The translations under genes and the position numbers were made by a program. Positions 34,520 through 46,697 of a stretch of DNA of 64,000 bases are shown in pieces. The stretch covers positions 83,118,450 to 83,182,449 of the forward strand of contig OZ020269.1 in the NCBI GenBank assembly GCA_963971225.1. Reading direction: 5' to 3'. Each line of letters starts with the position of its first letter. Position 1 is the first letter of the stretch. This DNA comes from Melieria omissa (taxonomy: Eukaryota > Arthropoda > Insecta > Diptera > Ulidiidae). Below the pieces are notes generated by a model that was not told the DNA's origin, ran no database searches, and saw nothing but the letters and a program-made list of their open reading frames with translations.

Positions 34520-36930
34520 GTTAATGAATACACCGTGCGACAAAAATGAAAACATTTTTTCACACTGGAAAAAATCCATATGGGCGTGAAACTAGAGACC
34601 AAACATTTTTTCATTTTTACATCTTTTGTCTTTTTAAAAGGACTTCAAAATTTTGAAGGGGATAAAAAATAAAAAACATATAAAAAATACTTAACCTCAT
34701 TAGACTATGGCGATATGTATATCAAATGAAAGAGGAAAGGCTTAAGAATTTAAATAAAATTGATTTTTATCTTTTTGTGAAAAAGGATATGAAAAAGGTC
34801 CTTTGAAAATCTTAACCCTTTATATCTTTGAACCTTATAACCTTTTCTAATAGACCTCGTACTTGGATGTTTTTTTTGTGATACGGTGGAATGGCGATAA
34901 GTGATGGTTTAGAATTTGAATATATGATGGAAAAATGGGCAGTACAGCCTATAGATAATATTTATAAATGATCTGACGATTTCGAAGTGAACGTCTGGAG
35001 ACAAGTTTACGAGGTAATTCTGCTGAAAACGCAATAAGACTTTGAAAATTCAGAAAAGTAAATCTTAATTTATTCAGTTCCTTTTTCAATTTAAGCTCGT
35101 TTCTGCTTGGGGGAATTGAATTTCCTTATGCAAAGACTCAATTGCTATGCTCGCTCTGTGACCATTTTTAGACAACTCCGAATCAAGCATTGTAACTCGA
35201 CAATGTTAATGTAAAATGCACTAATTTTGCTACCCTTACAAGTATTTGATATTTGATGTATGCAGAGTACAAAAAGCTTCAAATGAAATTTTAATGTAGC
35301 GTCACTTGCGGAGTAACTTAGAAAAATATAAATGCTGTTGAAAAGAGAAATGTGTACGATGGGTGAGTACAGAGTTCATAAATTTAAAATGCAAATTTGA
35401 GCAAAATAACAACTATAAATAATTTATATTAAAATCAGTAACCAGAATCACACCAAAACCTTAAGTTACTTGATGCTTGAAAAAGAATTAAACAAAAAAT
35501 ATCTGAAAATAACATAACAATTTTAAATGAAAACATTTTAAAAATAGCAAATCAAAAAATTGAATTGTTGCATTGCTGTAGGAAATTTCTTACTTTACGT
35601 TATTTGCTCGTTTTTGCAAAAAAATATTATGAGCACTGCTAAAGCTGAGATCACAGAAAGCAATTTGCATTTAAAGCAAAAGTCAGTGCAAAATCTGCAT
35701 AAATATGCAGAGAATTGAAAATGCAGAAATGTGAGAGAAATTATAGAAAAAACTTGAAGATTTTATGGCAAAGCATCAGCCCCCACAATTGGCTGATTTT
35801 CAATGAGGAAATGGAGAGGTTGCGAAAAATTTGCATTTGTTGTTGATTTATCAAAGCACCGAGACAGCAATATTCGTAGTTCAAGCGAAAGTCGAAGGGC
35901 AAAAGATAATAATTTTATAAATAGTCGAGAGTGTTTTAGCACTCAAAGGCGGAAAGTATTTTAATAAATTGGAAAATATTATAATGACTCAATTTATACT
36001 TTGATGAAGAAGGTTTATTTCTATAATAAAATCTCAAGGGAAAATTCGGAAAGTTACATGTAAAAGCTGAACAGGTTTTTACCGGAGAAAGTTAAAATGT
36101 TAAATTTATCGATTAAGTCGTTTGTGTGGTTATATAAATAACATTCTATACTACTTTTTTTCATTTTTGTTACAGAATCCAGATTTTTAAAGGATTTTCA
36201 TATGACAGCAACCATATCGTTCTGACTGTAATAATTACTTAATTATACAATTTGTTACGCATAGTTGAAAATTTAATATTTTTTCATTTACTTGATCTAA
36301 ATTTATTTAAATAAATTTAATAATGAAATAATATATAATTAATAAAAAAAATTATTAAAATTTATTATTATTATTTTTTACTAGGAATAATTACTATAAA
36401 GCAATAATTATAGGAATTTCTTAGATTAAGGCATTTTTTTATTTCCAAAAATATGGATAATAATTATCTTAAGTATCTGTGTATACTAATCTTTAAATAT
36501 TCAGTATAATAATTTTGTATTATTCAAAAAACTTTAAACTACTCTAGGGACCAACAAAAAACTTTATTCTTGAAATCATAAAGAGTTCAGACGTCCACAA
36601 AGTAGCATGTTGCTATATGGCAACAAAATAGCGAAAGGGATAAACGCTGTTTTAAAGACAAGGAATAAAAGAGCTTTTCCATCAAGCATAGAACTATTTA
36701 ATACAGAAGATAAACCATGTTTACATCTGGTAAACTACAAACGAAAACGCGTATTGAAGTTTATGCTGTAAATCTGCTAGAAAACAAGAAATATAGTCAC
36801 TGATTGAAACTATCTCTGCCTATCGTTACTGACCATAACGCATACATTTGAAACAAGTTTGGACCAAAAATCTTCCGAGAAAGCTTCAACATACACAAAA
36901 CGAGGATAAGCTCCGTCAGATAACGTTTAG
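34520..36930. other. Gene-free stretch
   Basis: About 2.4 kb of AT-rich DNA with almost no open frame beyond 60 residues. Nothing recognised. Confidence 0.45.
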
Positions 36931-36934
36931 AGAG

Positions 36935-37092
36935 ACAAGACTGAAATGATACGCAGGACTTGTCAGATACATCAGTCATTACTTCTTTCGAATGTCCAGT
37001 TGTTAAGGTCGATATCAAAGATGAGACTGGAATGATGCACACGACTCGTCAGATACGAATGTCCAATTGTTAAAGTCGATATCAAAGGCTTG
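36935..37092. repeat. Short imperfect tandem duplication
   Basis: GAATGTCCAGTTGTTAAGGT at 36989 and GAATGTCCAATTGTTAAAGT at 37057 each continue CGATATCAAAG. GACTGAAATGATACGCAGGA and GACTGGAATGATGCACACGA are also paired. The unequal spacing (68 and 84 bp) points to a duplication followed by small deletions. Confidence 0.75.
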
Positions 37093-40034
37093 TGAGCTTT
37101 CTTAAACTTTCTTAAGTAAATAAATTGGAACGCCATATGAGTTTCCTTATCAGTCAAATCTGTAAATTGGACAGCTGTTTGCTAATTAGACACATTTTTT
37201 TAATTTTAAATGTTAATTTGCTTCAACACATTTACGAAATAAATCGCTTTACCAACGCTCCATACGTAAAATTGTTCAATTGTTCTAAAGAAGTAAGAAG
37301 TCGAAGGAAATACGAAGGATTATGGTCAATGGAATCGTACTACTCAGCAAACAATTTAAAATGTATTTAAGAAGGGGATAAAGGGTCCGCTTTATTCTTA
37401 CTCAAAAACCCGGAATTGTTAATAATTTCAACTTCACAAAGTTTGAGCCTTTTAAAAGTTACTTCAAACGAATCGACTACAGCGAAGATCCAGACATTAT
37501 TTTTACATTTAAACCTTGAATTCTTGGTCGATTCGACTAAGTTTATTCGATTAAGTTTAAAAAAGTAGATTAAAATATATAAGTTAATGTATAATATTAA
37601 ACGTTATTAATAAATCCAATACAAATTCGAATTACCCGAAAAAAAGAATATCATCTTCATTCATTCATTTGAGTGGAAAAATTACAAAAAGTGCAAATAT
37701 GAAGTTATCAAAAACAAGATCACTCAATGTTTAAATTGCGATCAAGGTTGGGTTACCTGTCTAAGCATGGAACATTATCGTCTTCACAAAGAAGATTACT
37801 TATAGTCCGTTCCCCTTTTTCAGTTCGCTAATAACAACAGTAGCCCCAACTGCCAAACCTTGTTTATGTATTCGAATCCAAATATGCAAAGTCCTATCAA
37901 AATAGCCAAAACTGTGCAAATGTGCGTCTAACTCATTGGAATGAAGCTTGCTTTCAATAAATGATTATTTCATTTGTGACATAAACAAATTTCACCACAT
38001 CATAAAAAAGAATTGAGTAATCACATTCTCTTCATTGGGTGTCCGTCTCATTAAGCCACTGAAACAATGATGACCAACAACATTTAAGTGCAGTGATGGC
38101 CACAACTAGCAGAATGTTCATTACTCACGCGTAGCAGAATGGTCATCACTGCACTAATTTGCTGAAGCAGATCATATTTTAGTTTTGCCAATTAAAGCTT
38201 TGCGCCTGCAATACTCAAAGTCCAACGCTCAATTTTCAATCATCTGTAAGCTATGCGGATTCTATGGCCGCATTGTTGTCGCTTCCGAGTCGTCACCGAG
38301 TCGCCAAATCTTATCGGCAGTCGTTCAAATGACAATCGTTGTGATTTGTAAAGCGAATGAATTGTTAAACTTAAATTTGCGCATTCGATTTTGAGTTCAA
38401 TGGCGCAAAGTCTCATAAGCGCCGAAAAAACATTGCTTAAATTTGCGCATAAAAAGCGAAAACTTTTCTATTTGTTGCTATTTTTAGACTTTTCACAGTT
38501 GAAGAGCGTAAAACAAAACGGCGAGCAGAAAAACAGAGAATCTGACTTGTTGAGGCGACTGGTTGATGGCTGCATGAGAGACTATAGCGCACAACAACAA
38601 CAACACTAGCAACAATAACCGCAAAGTGTGTGCGATAAGTCGAAATTACACACAACAATCACACATTTGGCGTAGTGAATTGAAAATTGTCGGCAATGAC
38701 GACGACAACAACAACAACGGTAGCAGCGGCATGACGCGTTCTTCTGCATTGTAATTTTGCTAGTTTTATAGTTTAAAGTTGGCTTATTGTTGCTTATTAT
38801 TTTTTCTCAATTATATATGATTTTTTTTTTGCTTTCGAGTGAGCGAACGTGCGCGCACCAGTTCTGTCGGTTGCTGAAATTTTCAATACAATTTTTTAAT
38901 CGCTTTCGATGCTTATAATTGCTACACGTTTGTTTGCAGTAAAGTGACAAGCGGAATTTTGGATTTCGTGCTTTTTGCTGCTGATAAGAGTTTTAGAGTT
39001 TTAGCAACTAAAGAGCTGCGTTTTATTTGCTCAAAATATACTTTTTATTTTTTGCTTGAAATTGTTTTCAAAATTTTGTTCAATATTTACAAGCTCCATG
39101 TCAAAATTTGGGTGTTCACTATATCGAGATGTTCACTATATAGGGTGTTCACTATACCCAGACACGGTTGTATTAGCTTTCTTAAACATTTCGAATGTTT
39201 TCAAAAGTAGGTACTAAAATTAACTAGATTTGTGCAACCAACCCAACCCAAACAATGACTGGAATATTGGGCCACAGAGAACGCAAAAGTATTAAAAAAT
39301 CAAATTTTAATCTGCGATAAATTAATATTCCGTGCCTTATTTTCGTATGTCAATCTTCTATTGATAAAACCAATAACAAAATAATAAATGAAAAACAGGA
39401 TATCTTTCTTCACACTAATGAACCCACAGCTTTGTATAGCAATCATTCAAGAGAAGGCCATTCGCTGGGGGGTGTCTACCAAGAATCCAATCGTACACGA
39501 ACCTTTAAAGCTTAGACGCAACAATTTTCTGGTCCTAAGGCCGCTGAGCAACGATTAGGGTTCGCTGGAAATATTGTGGGAGTGTGTACCGAGTGTGTGA
39601 CACTCAACGACCAATATTGACAAAGTACTAACCATGGAAACTGGTTTTACAATTTGACAAACGGTCAAAACGGTCGAACAAAATTAACTTGAACGCCAGA
39701 ATTAAGCCAAAACTGAAAATGTGTGTAAGTGTTTATTTCGTACTTATTCAAAATTTCATTTTTGAGGGTTAGTGTGTATGCGAAAAATGTTGAAAGCAAA
39801 TATATCTTTTACGTCGTAGTGCACTTCCTAAAGTAATGGCATTAAAGTTAATTTGGCTTGCAGCAATGATGTCGATTTTTCCATTTCAAAACAAAAATTT
39901 AAAGAATTAATTAATATGTTTTATACTTAGTCCAATTGTTAGTCTAATTCCTAAGTTGTTACATTTTGTATATTTTCTAGCCTGTAGATATTTTGTATTT
40001 CGATTGGCTTAAATAAATAAATAAATAAATAAAT
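37093..40034. other. Gene-free stretch
   Basis: No supported gene. Around 39684-39713 lies an inverted match to 33335-33362 (ACTTGAACGCCAGA and AAGCCAAAACTGA), just ahead of the two dispersed repeat copies. TGTTCACTATAT occurs three times at 39112-39158. A run of AAATAAATAAAT (40013-40035) abuts copy B. Confidence 0.4.
38087..38155. repeat. Imperfect palindrome, 69 bp
   Basis: The left arm AGTGCAGTGATGGCCACAAC and the right arm, in reverse complement AGTGCAGTGATGACCATTCT, would fold into a hairpin. Between them TAGCAGAATG occurs twice. It may be a tiny foldback element; no target duplication is clear. Confidence 0.6.
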
Positions 40035-40443
40035 AAATTTCTGAGCTTTGATGTATTCAGAGACCTATAGTAGAATTTTATGGCGAATATTTTCGTGGTA
40101 CATTTTTTCCTTAAAAAGTCCAGGACATTTTTGGCATTTTAGAAAAAAAGGGTCAAATAGACCCATAAAAATAGTAGCTACAGGGTTAAAATGCTTCACA
40201 AAAATATTCTTCGAACTGTTTTACACCTAATTGCTGAACACATCATATACCTAATATGTAAAGTTACATGGTTTTCGTATGCCGATTCACCATAAGAATG
40301 TGCAAAAGGCGGAAAACTTTGATCCCCCTAAAAAAAAATTCAGATGTAAACTTTCAAAACGCCGATACACGTATATTTTTGTTTGGTCCCCTCTACCAAA
40401 ATCCGTTGTCAGAACCTTGTTATTTTTTTTTTGTTGTGCAGTG
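40035..40443 (+). repeat. Dispersed repeat, copy B
   Basis: Direct-orientation relative of 33365-33757, about 6.7 kb away. Homology stops at GTGCAGTG, exactly where a partial TTAA-element sequence begins (40444). Confidence 0.75.
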
Positions 40444-40628
40444 TTATTGGAAATTATTTTGGGGATAATACTTGTAGTAAAATTTTTGGAAATTGCTTCG
40501 AATTCACTTCACTAAAAATATTACTTTTTTGGTGTCTACTTAAATTCAACCCATAAATCAATCGTAGCCTTTGCTACAAGATGACAAATAGGTGAAGTTG
40601 CTCTCAGGCAACTTTGGGGTCGAAAGGA
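40444..40628 (+). mobile_element. Partial TTAA-flanked MITE, family A
   Basis: This matches the right 180 bp of the complete copy at 53412-53916 (TTATTGGAAATTATTTTGGG, then GAAGTTGCTCTCAGGCAACT), including the end GTCGAAAGGA followed by TTAA at 40629-40632. The left half is missing and replaced by the dispersed repeat. Confidence 0.75.
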
Positions 40629-40632
40629 TTAA

Positions 40633-41361
40633 ATATTTTATGATTCATCAGCCATTGAAACTAAAAAGGAGGCTCGACTCAACTCAGTTGGGTCACTAGT
40701 TTTGTAAAGAGTAAAGTTCTCTGTAGCAAATTCTTCAGGAGACTCGAATGGTTTTGGTCCTGTTAAAGGAATTAAGGAATTAATTGCTTTGGATCTCAAA
40801 GATTTTAACACGTTACCTGTTATCTAGAAAATTGGTTTTCAAATGCGTTTATTTTCTGTTATAAAACTGCAACTCACCTTCAGTTCATCTGTAAAGAAAA
40901 AATAAATACAAATTGAGATTTATTTTATATGTTAAATAATAAAATGCATTAAAAAAATGCCTGAAAACAACACAATTTTATAAACTCTAGTTTTATAAAA
41001 CTGTTATTATAAAATAAAAGCAAATCCTTGTGTGCATATTTGTATCCTTATTAAAAATATGCAGAAATGATTAATATTTTGTTGTGAGGTAAACACAAAT
41101 CTCTGTCAACATCCAACTTTTGTATATCTCTTAAGGCAAGTTTTGGATACAATATTTTGGATCCAGCTTAATTTGACAATTATCTTTAACATTATACAAT
41201 TTTCGTCAAATTGCTCACTCTCGAAGCACTGTGCATCATTTTCAAATAAGATAGTTGCACCTACCAAGGGTCTGCCTAGCTGTAAGGAAAGTTACCTTTC
41301 ACCTCGTTAGATCAACTAAATCCTTCCGTATCTTAGCTTTAAGCGATTTCTATTACATATA
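40633..41361. other. Gene-free stretch
   Basis: AT-rich; nothing recognised up to the mariner insertion. Confidence 0.4.
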
Positions 41362-42651
41362 ACACTTCGTTCAATAATGTGTGTGACTAACTAATTAAAA
41401 CACATTTTTTTGCCAAAATTCGTTTTTATTCATCAACATAGTCCCCTTTTAGGGAGATACAATCATTCCAACGCTTTTCCAATCTTTCGATACCGCCTTT
41501 GTAGAACGATTTTTCTTTGTCTTCAAAATAGGCTTTTGTTTCGGCGATTACTTCATCATTTGAGCCAAATCTCTTACCACGGAGCCTCTTTTTGAGGTTT
41601 GCGAAGAGCCAGTAGTCGCTGGGGGCCAGATCTGGAGAATACGGGGGATGAGGAAGCAATTCGAAGCCCAATTCATGCATTTTTTCCATCGTTTTCATCG
41701 ACTTGTGACACGGTGCATTGTCTTGGTGAAACAACACTTTTTTCTTCTTCATATGGGGTCGCTTAATCGCGATTTCTTCTTTCAAACGTTCCAACAACGC
41801 TATATAATAGTCGCTATTGATTGTTTTCCCTTTCTCAAGATAGTCGATGAATATTATTCCGTGCACATCCCAAAATACTGACGCCATAACCTTGCCAGCC
41901 GATGTTTGTGCCTTTGGACGCTTTGGGCGGCTTTCACCGGTTGCATGCCACTCAGCAGACTGCCGATTTGACTCTGGAGTGAAATGGTGGATCCATGTTT
42001 CATCCATTGTGATGTACCGACGCAAAAACTCCGACTTGTTGCGCGTAAACATGTCCAAACAGCTCTTTGAATCATCGATTCGTTGTTGTTTTTGCTCCGG
42101 TGTGAGCAAACGCGGCACCCATTTCGAAAACACCTTTTTCATAACCAAATGTTCGTGTATTATGGTGTGTACACTGCCTGCTGATATCTTTAGAATGTCA
42201 GCAATCTCCCACTTTCACTTTACGGTCGGACATAATGATTTTCAGTGTTTTTTCAACGTTTTCCGGAATAACAGCGTCATTTGGCCGTCCAGTAGATGGA
42301 ATGTCATCGGTGTCTGTACGACCACGTTTGAATTCGGCATACCAATAACAAATGGTTCTTTTTGATGGAGCAGAGTCCGAATAATGTTTTTCAAGCCATT
42401 CCTGGCATTGAACAGTATTTTTTTCATTAAAAAACAATGATAAATCAGCACACGGAATTGCTTTGAATTCATTTTTTTTGAAAACTCAAAAGTAGTGTCA
42501 CTTAAAGCACTGTAACTTGTAAACTAATGGTCGGATTGACATATAATTTTGACAGTAAGCCTAAAAAGGTTCACAATTTCGAAAAAAAATATTGATTTAG
42601 TATTAGTGCCGCCATCTATGTGTCAGTCACACACATTATTGAACGAAGTGT
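41362..42651 (-). mobile_element. Full-length irritans-type mariner, copy 1
   Basis: The 1290-bp element is flanked by TA (41360-41361 and 42652-42653). Its terminal repeats begin ACACTTCGTTCAATAATGTG on both ends and match perfectly for 27 bases. Length, TA target and DD34D transposase fit the mariner family; the protein most resembles the irritans subfamily (Himar1-like), judged from memory. A copy with the same ends lies at 60621-61907. Confidence 0.95.
41426..42472 (-). pseudogene. Mariner transposase, copy 1, two frameshifts
   Basis: The enzyme would bind the terminal repeats and move the element between TA sites in the nucleus. The ATG at 42472 opens MNSKQFRVLIYHCFL. An A-run at 42418-42424, one base short of copy 2, shifts the frame. 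The next part (QCQEWLEKHYSDSAPSKRTI) ends at a 2-bp deletion in a C-run at 42208-42210 (three C here, five in copy 2). The rest is open to the stop at 41426: WVPRLLTPEQ linker, MDETWIHHF (first D), LFHQDNAPCH (second D) and YSPDLAPSDYWLF (third D, 34 residues later). All catalytic aspartates are present. Full length would be about 349 residues, normal for the family. Confidence 0.93.
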
Positions 42652-42653
42652 TA

Positions 42654-44627
42654 GTTTCTGCTTGTTTAGGAAAAACTTTCAAATGTTTCCTTTTCCTACT
42701 TTTTAAAGTAAATTAATTTACTATTATTTTCACTGATTATAAGCTTATTTCTTTAAATTTTATCATATTTTTTCAAAGCAGACCTCTAGCAAAGCAAGGA
42801 TTCGTCGTTATAAAATCTTGAAGAGTTTTTTTAAACGACAAAGCCATAAACAAAAATGATAAAAAGGATATTGTTTTTTCAGGTGAAGATCGAAGCTAAG
42901 GTTCATTGTTTGACATACATAGAGAATTTCGCCTAGAACAATTACTTCAGGTCACTTCACAGACATAAAGTTCTATAGAGATTTAATTTCAGTTCTTGTG
43001 CCTATGAATTTTCAATACAGATTCTGTTATAGGAGCTCAAATCAAATACCCTTCGGATATCTATGCAAATACTAAAAGCAATAGTTTGCATTGATGATTG
43101 TCAGGCTGTGGTAAGTAAGATCAAACATTAAAGCCTAATTTCTGTAATAAGTCTTTATTAAGTTTTAAATAGAAAACTTTTAGGACAGTGCTATAAATTA
43201 AGTGAATTGATGTAGAGAACTAAATGTATTCTACTTTAATTTGTTTAATTTTTGTATCGCTTTGTTTGATACTTATGTACTGTTGTACTGTTCTCCACAA
43301 TAAAAAAAAACGTGTTCTCTGTTCAAAAAATTTTGCTTATTCCCATCTTAACGCAAAATGTTCATAGGAAATTACAATCAGTTTACTGATAATGTTAAAA
43401 GAATTCCACAAATCCCTCAATTATCATTTGACTGGGCTAATAGATTCCACAAATAAAAGTGCACAAAACATGTAAGAAACTTTTTTTTTACTAAAATCAT
43501 TGACACATTTCGTAGCGTCAGAACGTGAAATTGAAAATGATAACTTCCAATGCTAACCAAACGAACACACAAACGCCACCAACCAACGAACGGCTGAGCC
43601 ATTTAGCCAACGCACTCTTTGACGGCTTATCAGCACGTTTGCGTTTCGAAAAATTCAGAAAATATGTGCTGGAAAAAATTATACGAAGAAAAAGCATTTC
43701 CAGCGCCAAAACTCAAGGCGATCACATGGTGACGTCTGCGCCGCCCACACGCCGCCAACCCGGCACGACCGACTTCAGCCGCCGCAACGCACTGCCAGAC
43801 AGCGCAATTCGCATGTGGCATTGGCACTTTTTTCTTATTTATCTGTGTTTCTTGTTGTTGTTGTGTTGGTGGTGGTTGTTGTATGGCATTTCGCTGTTTT
43901 AAAGACGTAAATAAATTGATGAATATTTGCAATTGATTGAGTTGAAATTGAGTTGCTCGACAAAACACAACCAAGCGAAATGAAGTAAATGAAAATCAAA
44001 TAAAGCAAAAACAACAAACGCCGAGGAAACACACACAAAATGGGGCCGCGGCAACGAGCGCCAATTGTTAGCGCTTGCTTTAACTTAATTAACATTTAAT
44101 TAATTAATCCATAAGTTGGTGCGCTTCATTTCTTGCTAAATGAATTGAAAGGCAACAACAACAACAACAACAGCGATAGCGCACAACAAATTATTGTACA
44201 ACAAAAACGGAAATGGGCAGAAATGTTAAAAATAAAAATAACAAAAACAAAAAAAATTATAAAGAAACAAAAACACTGAAAAACAGTTGAGAAAAGTTCA
44301 AAGGCACGAGAACAGCGGCACTGAGCGCCTGTAATGCGTCGTCTGGCGTGCGCTGTGGTGTGTTATCTTGACATGTGGTGGAGTTGAAGTGAGCGTTTGG
44401 CGCGTGTGTGGAGGGTTTTTGGCGTATCTGCGCCAAATTGCAGCACAGTTTTGACAACTCGACGATTAATTATGACAATTCTTGTGTTCGCCTAAAGCTA
44501 AGTAATTGCTGCCCATAAATGATTTGATTGGCATTGGAAAATATTTGACTGACTGAAGACCAAAGAAATGATGAGAAATTTCAAAAACAGGTTTCAGCTG
44601 TACGCTGTAAACATTGCTTAATAGCAG
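42654..44627. other. Gene-free stretch
   Basis: No supported gene. The 125-residue frame at 43525-43902 overlaps a 114-residue minus-strand frame and ends in a TTG-run peptide of L, C and W, so it is not called. CAACAA runs lie at 44154-44172. Confidence 0.4.
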
Positions 44628-44635
44628 GTTTGCAT

Positions 44636-45154
44636 CAGTGTTGCCAGATACATGAAATTTAGTTAACCTAAATCTTAAAAAAAAAAACTGGAATTTTGTT
44701 TTTTAATTTTTTGTTTAAGTTTTTTTTTGCCATTATAAACATTATATAAGTATAATAAATATTATATAAGTATAATAAATATATAAATATTCTCATGAAA
44801 AGTTGAAATATAAGTAGATATTTCTTTTTTTTATTCCAATGTATTTAATCATTCAGTTTCAGCTTAACAAAAACATATACAAAATTAGATCGGTACGAAG
44901 TTTGATTTTGTAAACTTCCTTCATTGATTGCAAAAATTATGCACTTTAAAGCATAACATTTAATTTATATAAATTATACACTTTAACTTTTAATATTCAA
45001 GGCTTCTGATGATGTCGAATGTATCATCAAAATCACTTTTGTAAACTTCTTCATAAAATCTAAATCTCCTAAACAATTCTTCCTTCTAAAATATCTCATA
45101 ATATGTCAAGAATCTCCTAAATCTAGGAGGAAATCTCCTGATCTGGCAACACTA
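44636..45154. mobile_element. hAT-type MITE, family 2 (519 bp)
   Basis: Ends CAGTGTTGCCAGAT on the left and ATCTGGCAACACTA on the right form terminal inverted repeats. A perfect 8-bp duplication, GTTTGCAT, flanks it at 44628-44635 and 45155-45162, the hAT signature. The interior is AT-rich and noncoding, with a second short inverted pair near the right end (CTCCTAAATCTAGGAG). A lone TAGTGTTGCCAGATTTTA at 45225 may be a broken relative. Confidence 0.9.
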
Positions 45155-45305
45155 GTTTGCATTCAAAAGCAGTCAATAACGATAAAACTAAAATCTTTCC
45201 TCCCAGCTGAGCGCCACTCACGTCTAGTGTTGCCAGATTTTATTTTGCCAAGTCATTTCAAAAATCTTAATTTATTTAAAGGATTTTTTAAATGATCAGT
45301 TTTAA

Positions 45306-45822
45306 CCCTCTCATGCCCGATGTTGCCTATAGGCAACATTGTACTTATATACTTCTAAGTCCCGCTATTTTCATTTTCTTGACCTGCGGTTTCTTGCACC
45401 AACGAATTAATATTTTTAGAAGTGAATTCAAAGCAAATTTCAAAAATTTTACTGTTATCTTCAAATAATTTCCAATAATTTGTAATAATATCAGGAAAAG
45501 TTTGTGTTCTAATTGAAGTCTACGAATTGGGCGCGTTTCATCAAAACCCTGTTTCTTTAATAATGGTTAAATAAAATCAAAAAGTAATAATTTTGTATTT
45601 TTTCATAAATATTAAGTAATTTTTCTGTAATTAAAAAATTTTGATTCAAAATTTATTTAACCCGTTTTGACCTAAAATTGTTCAAAAGTAAACTAGCTCT
45701 AGAACTCTAACAAAGAGGCGTGGCGACTTCAAATGTCGTGTGCACACTTCTTAGGCAAGTGTGCCATGTTTTAAATACCAAAAAGTAATATCGAGACACG
45801 GTAAAATTCGGGGTCGAAAGGG
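45306..45822 (-). mobile_element. TTAA-flanked (piggyBac-like) MITE, family A, copy in reverse
   Basis: It is flanked by TTAA at 45302-45305 and a decayed TTAC at 45823-45826. The right end GGGGTCGAAAGGG is the reverse complement of the left end of the 53412 copy, and the two align throughout in opposite orientation. The left end carries the palindrome ATGTTGCCTATAGGCAACAT (45320-45339); other copies have a similar TTGC...GCAA hairpin there. TTAA targets and CCCTTT ends suggest the piggyBac superfamily. Noncoding. Confidence 0.82.
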
Positions 45823-45845
45823 TTACAACAGTATTAAAGTAAATA

Positions 45846-46415
45846 CACCTAAGTCTGTTTTTACACGGTCTTTTTTTACACGGTTTTGATATAACGCGGT
45901 TTGAAAATTGAATATTTTTAATTTTTTTACACGATTTTATTCCATTTAGCACGATTTGAAATTTTATGTACTTAAATTTTTTTTGTCAAATTTAATTTTT
46001 GCGAAGTATGTTCATATCACAAAAAAGTATTTATGAAAGAAAAAAGTCTGAAACCATCGATAGTATCGATAGTGCTATCGATAGTTTGCGAACACTAGCT
46101 TAAAGATTTAAGTGAATTCCCTTTTAGCGCGTACAAGCAATTTTTACTGGTCAAAGCAAATGTGAATAGCACTAATTTAGGGGAATTCCCTTTATGTGCA
46201 TACAATAAAATTTACTGGTCAGAGCAATTGAAACGTGTTAATATTTTGTGAACTGTCAATGCAATAAGACGTGTTTGGTAAAGAAATTTTAATAGGTTTT
46301 AGAGATTAGGAACAAATCACCCATTTTTGTATACGATCAATGTCTTTTTTTACACGGTTTTTTTTTACACGGCTTCTTCTGGAACCAATCTACCGTGTAA
46401 AAACAGACTTAGGTG
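45846..46415. mobile_element. TA-flanked terminal-inverted-repeat element (570 bp)
   Basis: A perfect 24-bp inverted pair, CACCTAAGTCTGTTTTTA and so on, lies at 45846-45869 and 46392-46415. The flanking dinucleotide is TA on both sides. TTTTTTTACACGG repeats occur inside both ends. The TA target suggests the Tc1/mariner superfamily. There is no transposase frame. It ends 283 bp before the start codon of the MADF-BESS gene and carries three ATCGATAG motifs. Confidence 0.85.
46055..46084. promoter_or_regulatory. Cluster of three ATCGATAG motifs (DRE/BEAF-32-like)
   Basis: ATCGATAG occurs three times in 30 bp. TATCGATA is the DREF response element in Drosophila, and CGATA clusters bind BEAF-32. 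The cluster is inside the TA-flanked element about 615 bp upstream of the MADF-BESS start. Function is inferred only. Confidence 0.5.
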
Positions 46416-46640
46416 TATACATTGCATACAAAACAAAAAAGAAAAATAACAAATGCAGCAACAGCAACGCTGCTTACGCCAGCGACCAACCAGCGAACGC
46501 ACTCTAAAGGAGGAATGACTGAAAATGAAACATTAGTGGCGATTGCTGCGATAGAACGCTTGTCGTCGGTACAGACTGGCACACAGTCGTCAACTTTGCG
46601 GGCGACTCGCTCATGCACTCAAATTTCACACCGCACGCAA

Positions 46641-46672
46641 GCGATAGAAAATTTCTATCGCCGCAGTCAGTT
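46641..46672 (+). promoter_or_regulatory. Candidate core promoter: palindromic CGATAG pair plus Inr
   Basis: GCGATAGAAA and TTTCTATCGC, separated by a single A, form a perfect palindrome at 46641-46661. It is followed by TCAGTT at 46667-46672, which matches the Drosophila initiator TCAKTY. Another CTATCGCGCG follows at 46675. Starting at the Inr A (46669) would give a 29-nt leader. No TATA box was seen, as is common in DRE/CGATA promoters. Confidence 0.5.
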
Positions 46673-46697
46673 CTCTATCGCGCGTCGTGTGAACAGG

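Noticed and set aside
43525..43902. 125-residue open frame
   Set aside because: It overlaps a similar-sized reverse frame and ends in an L/C/W run from TTG repeats.
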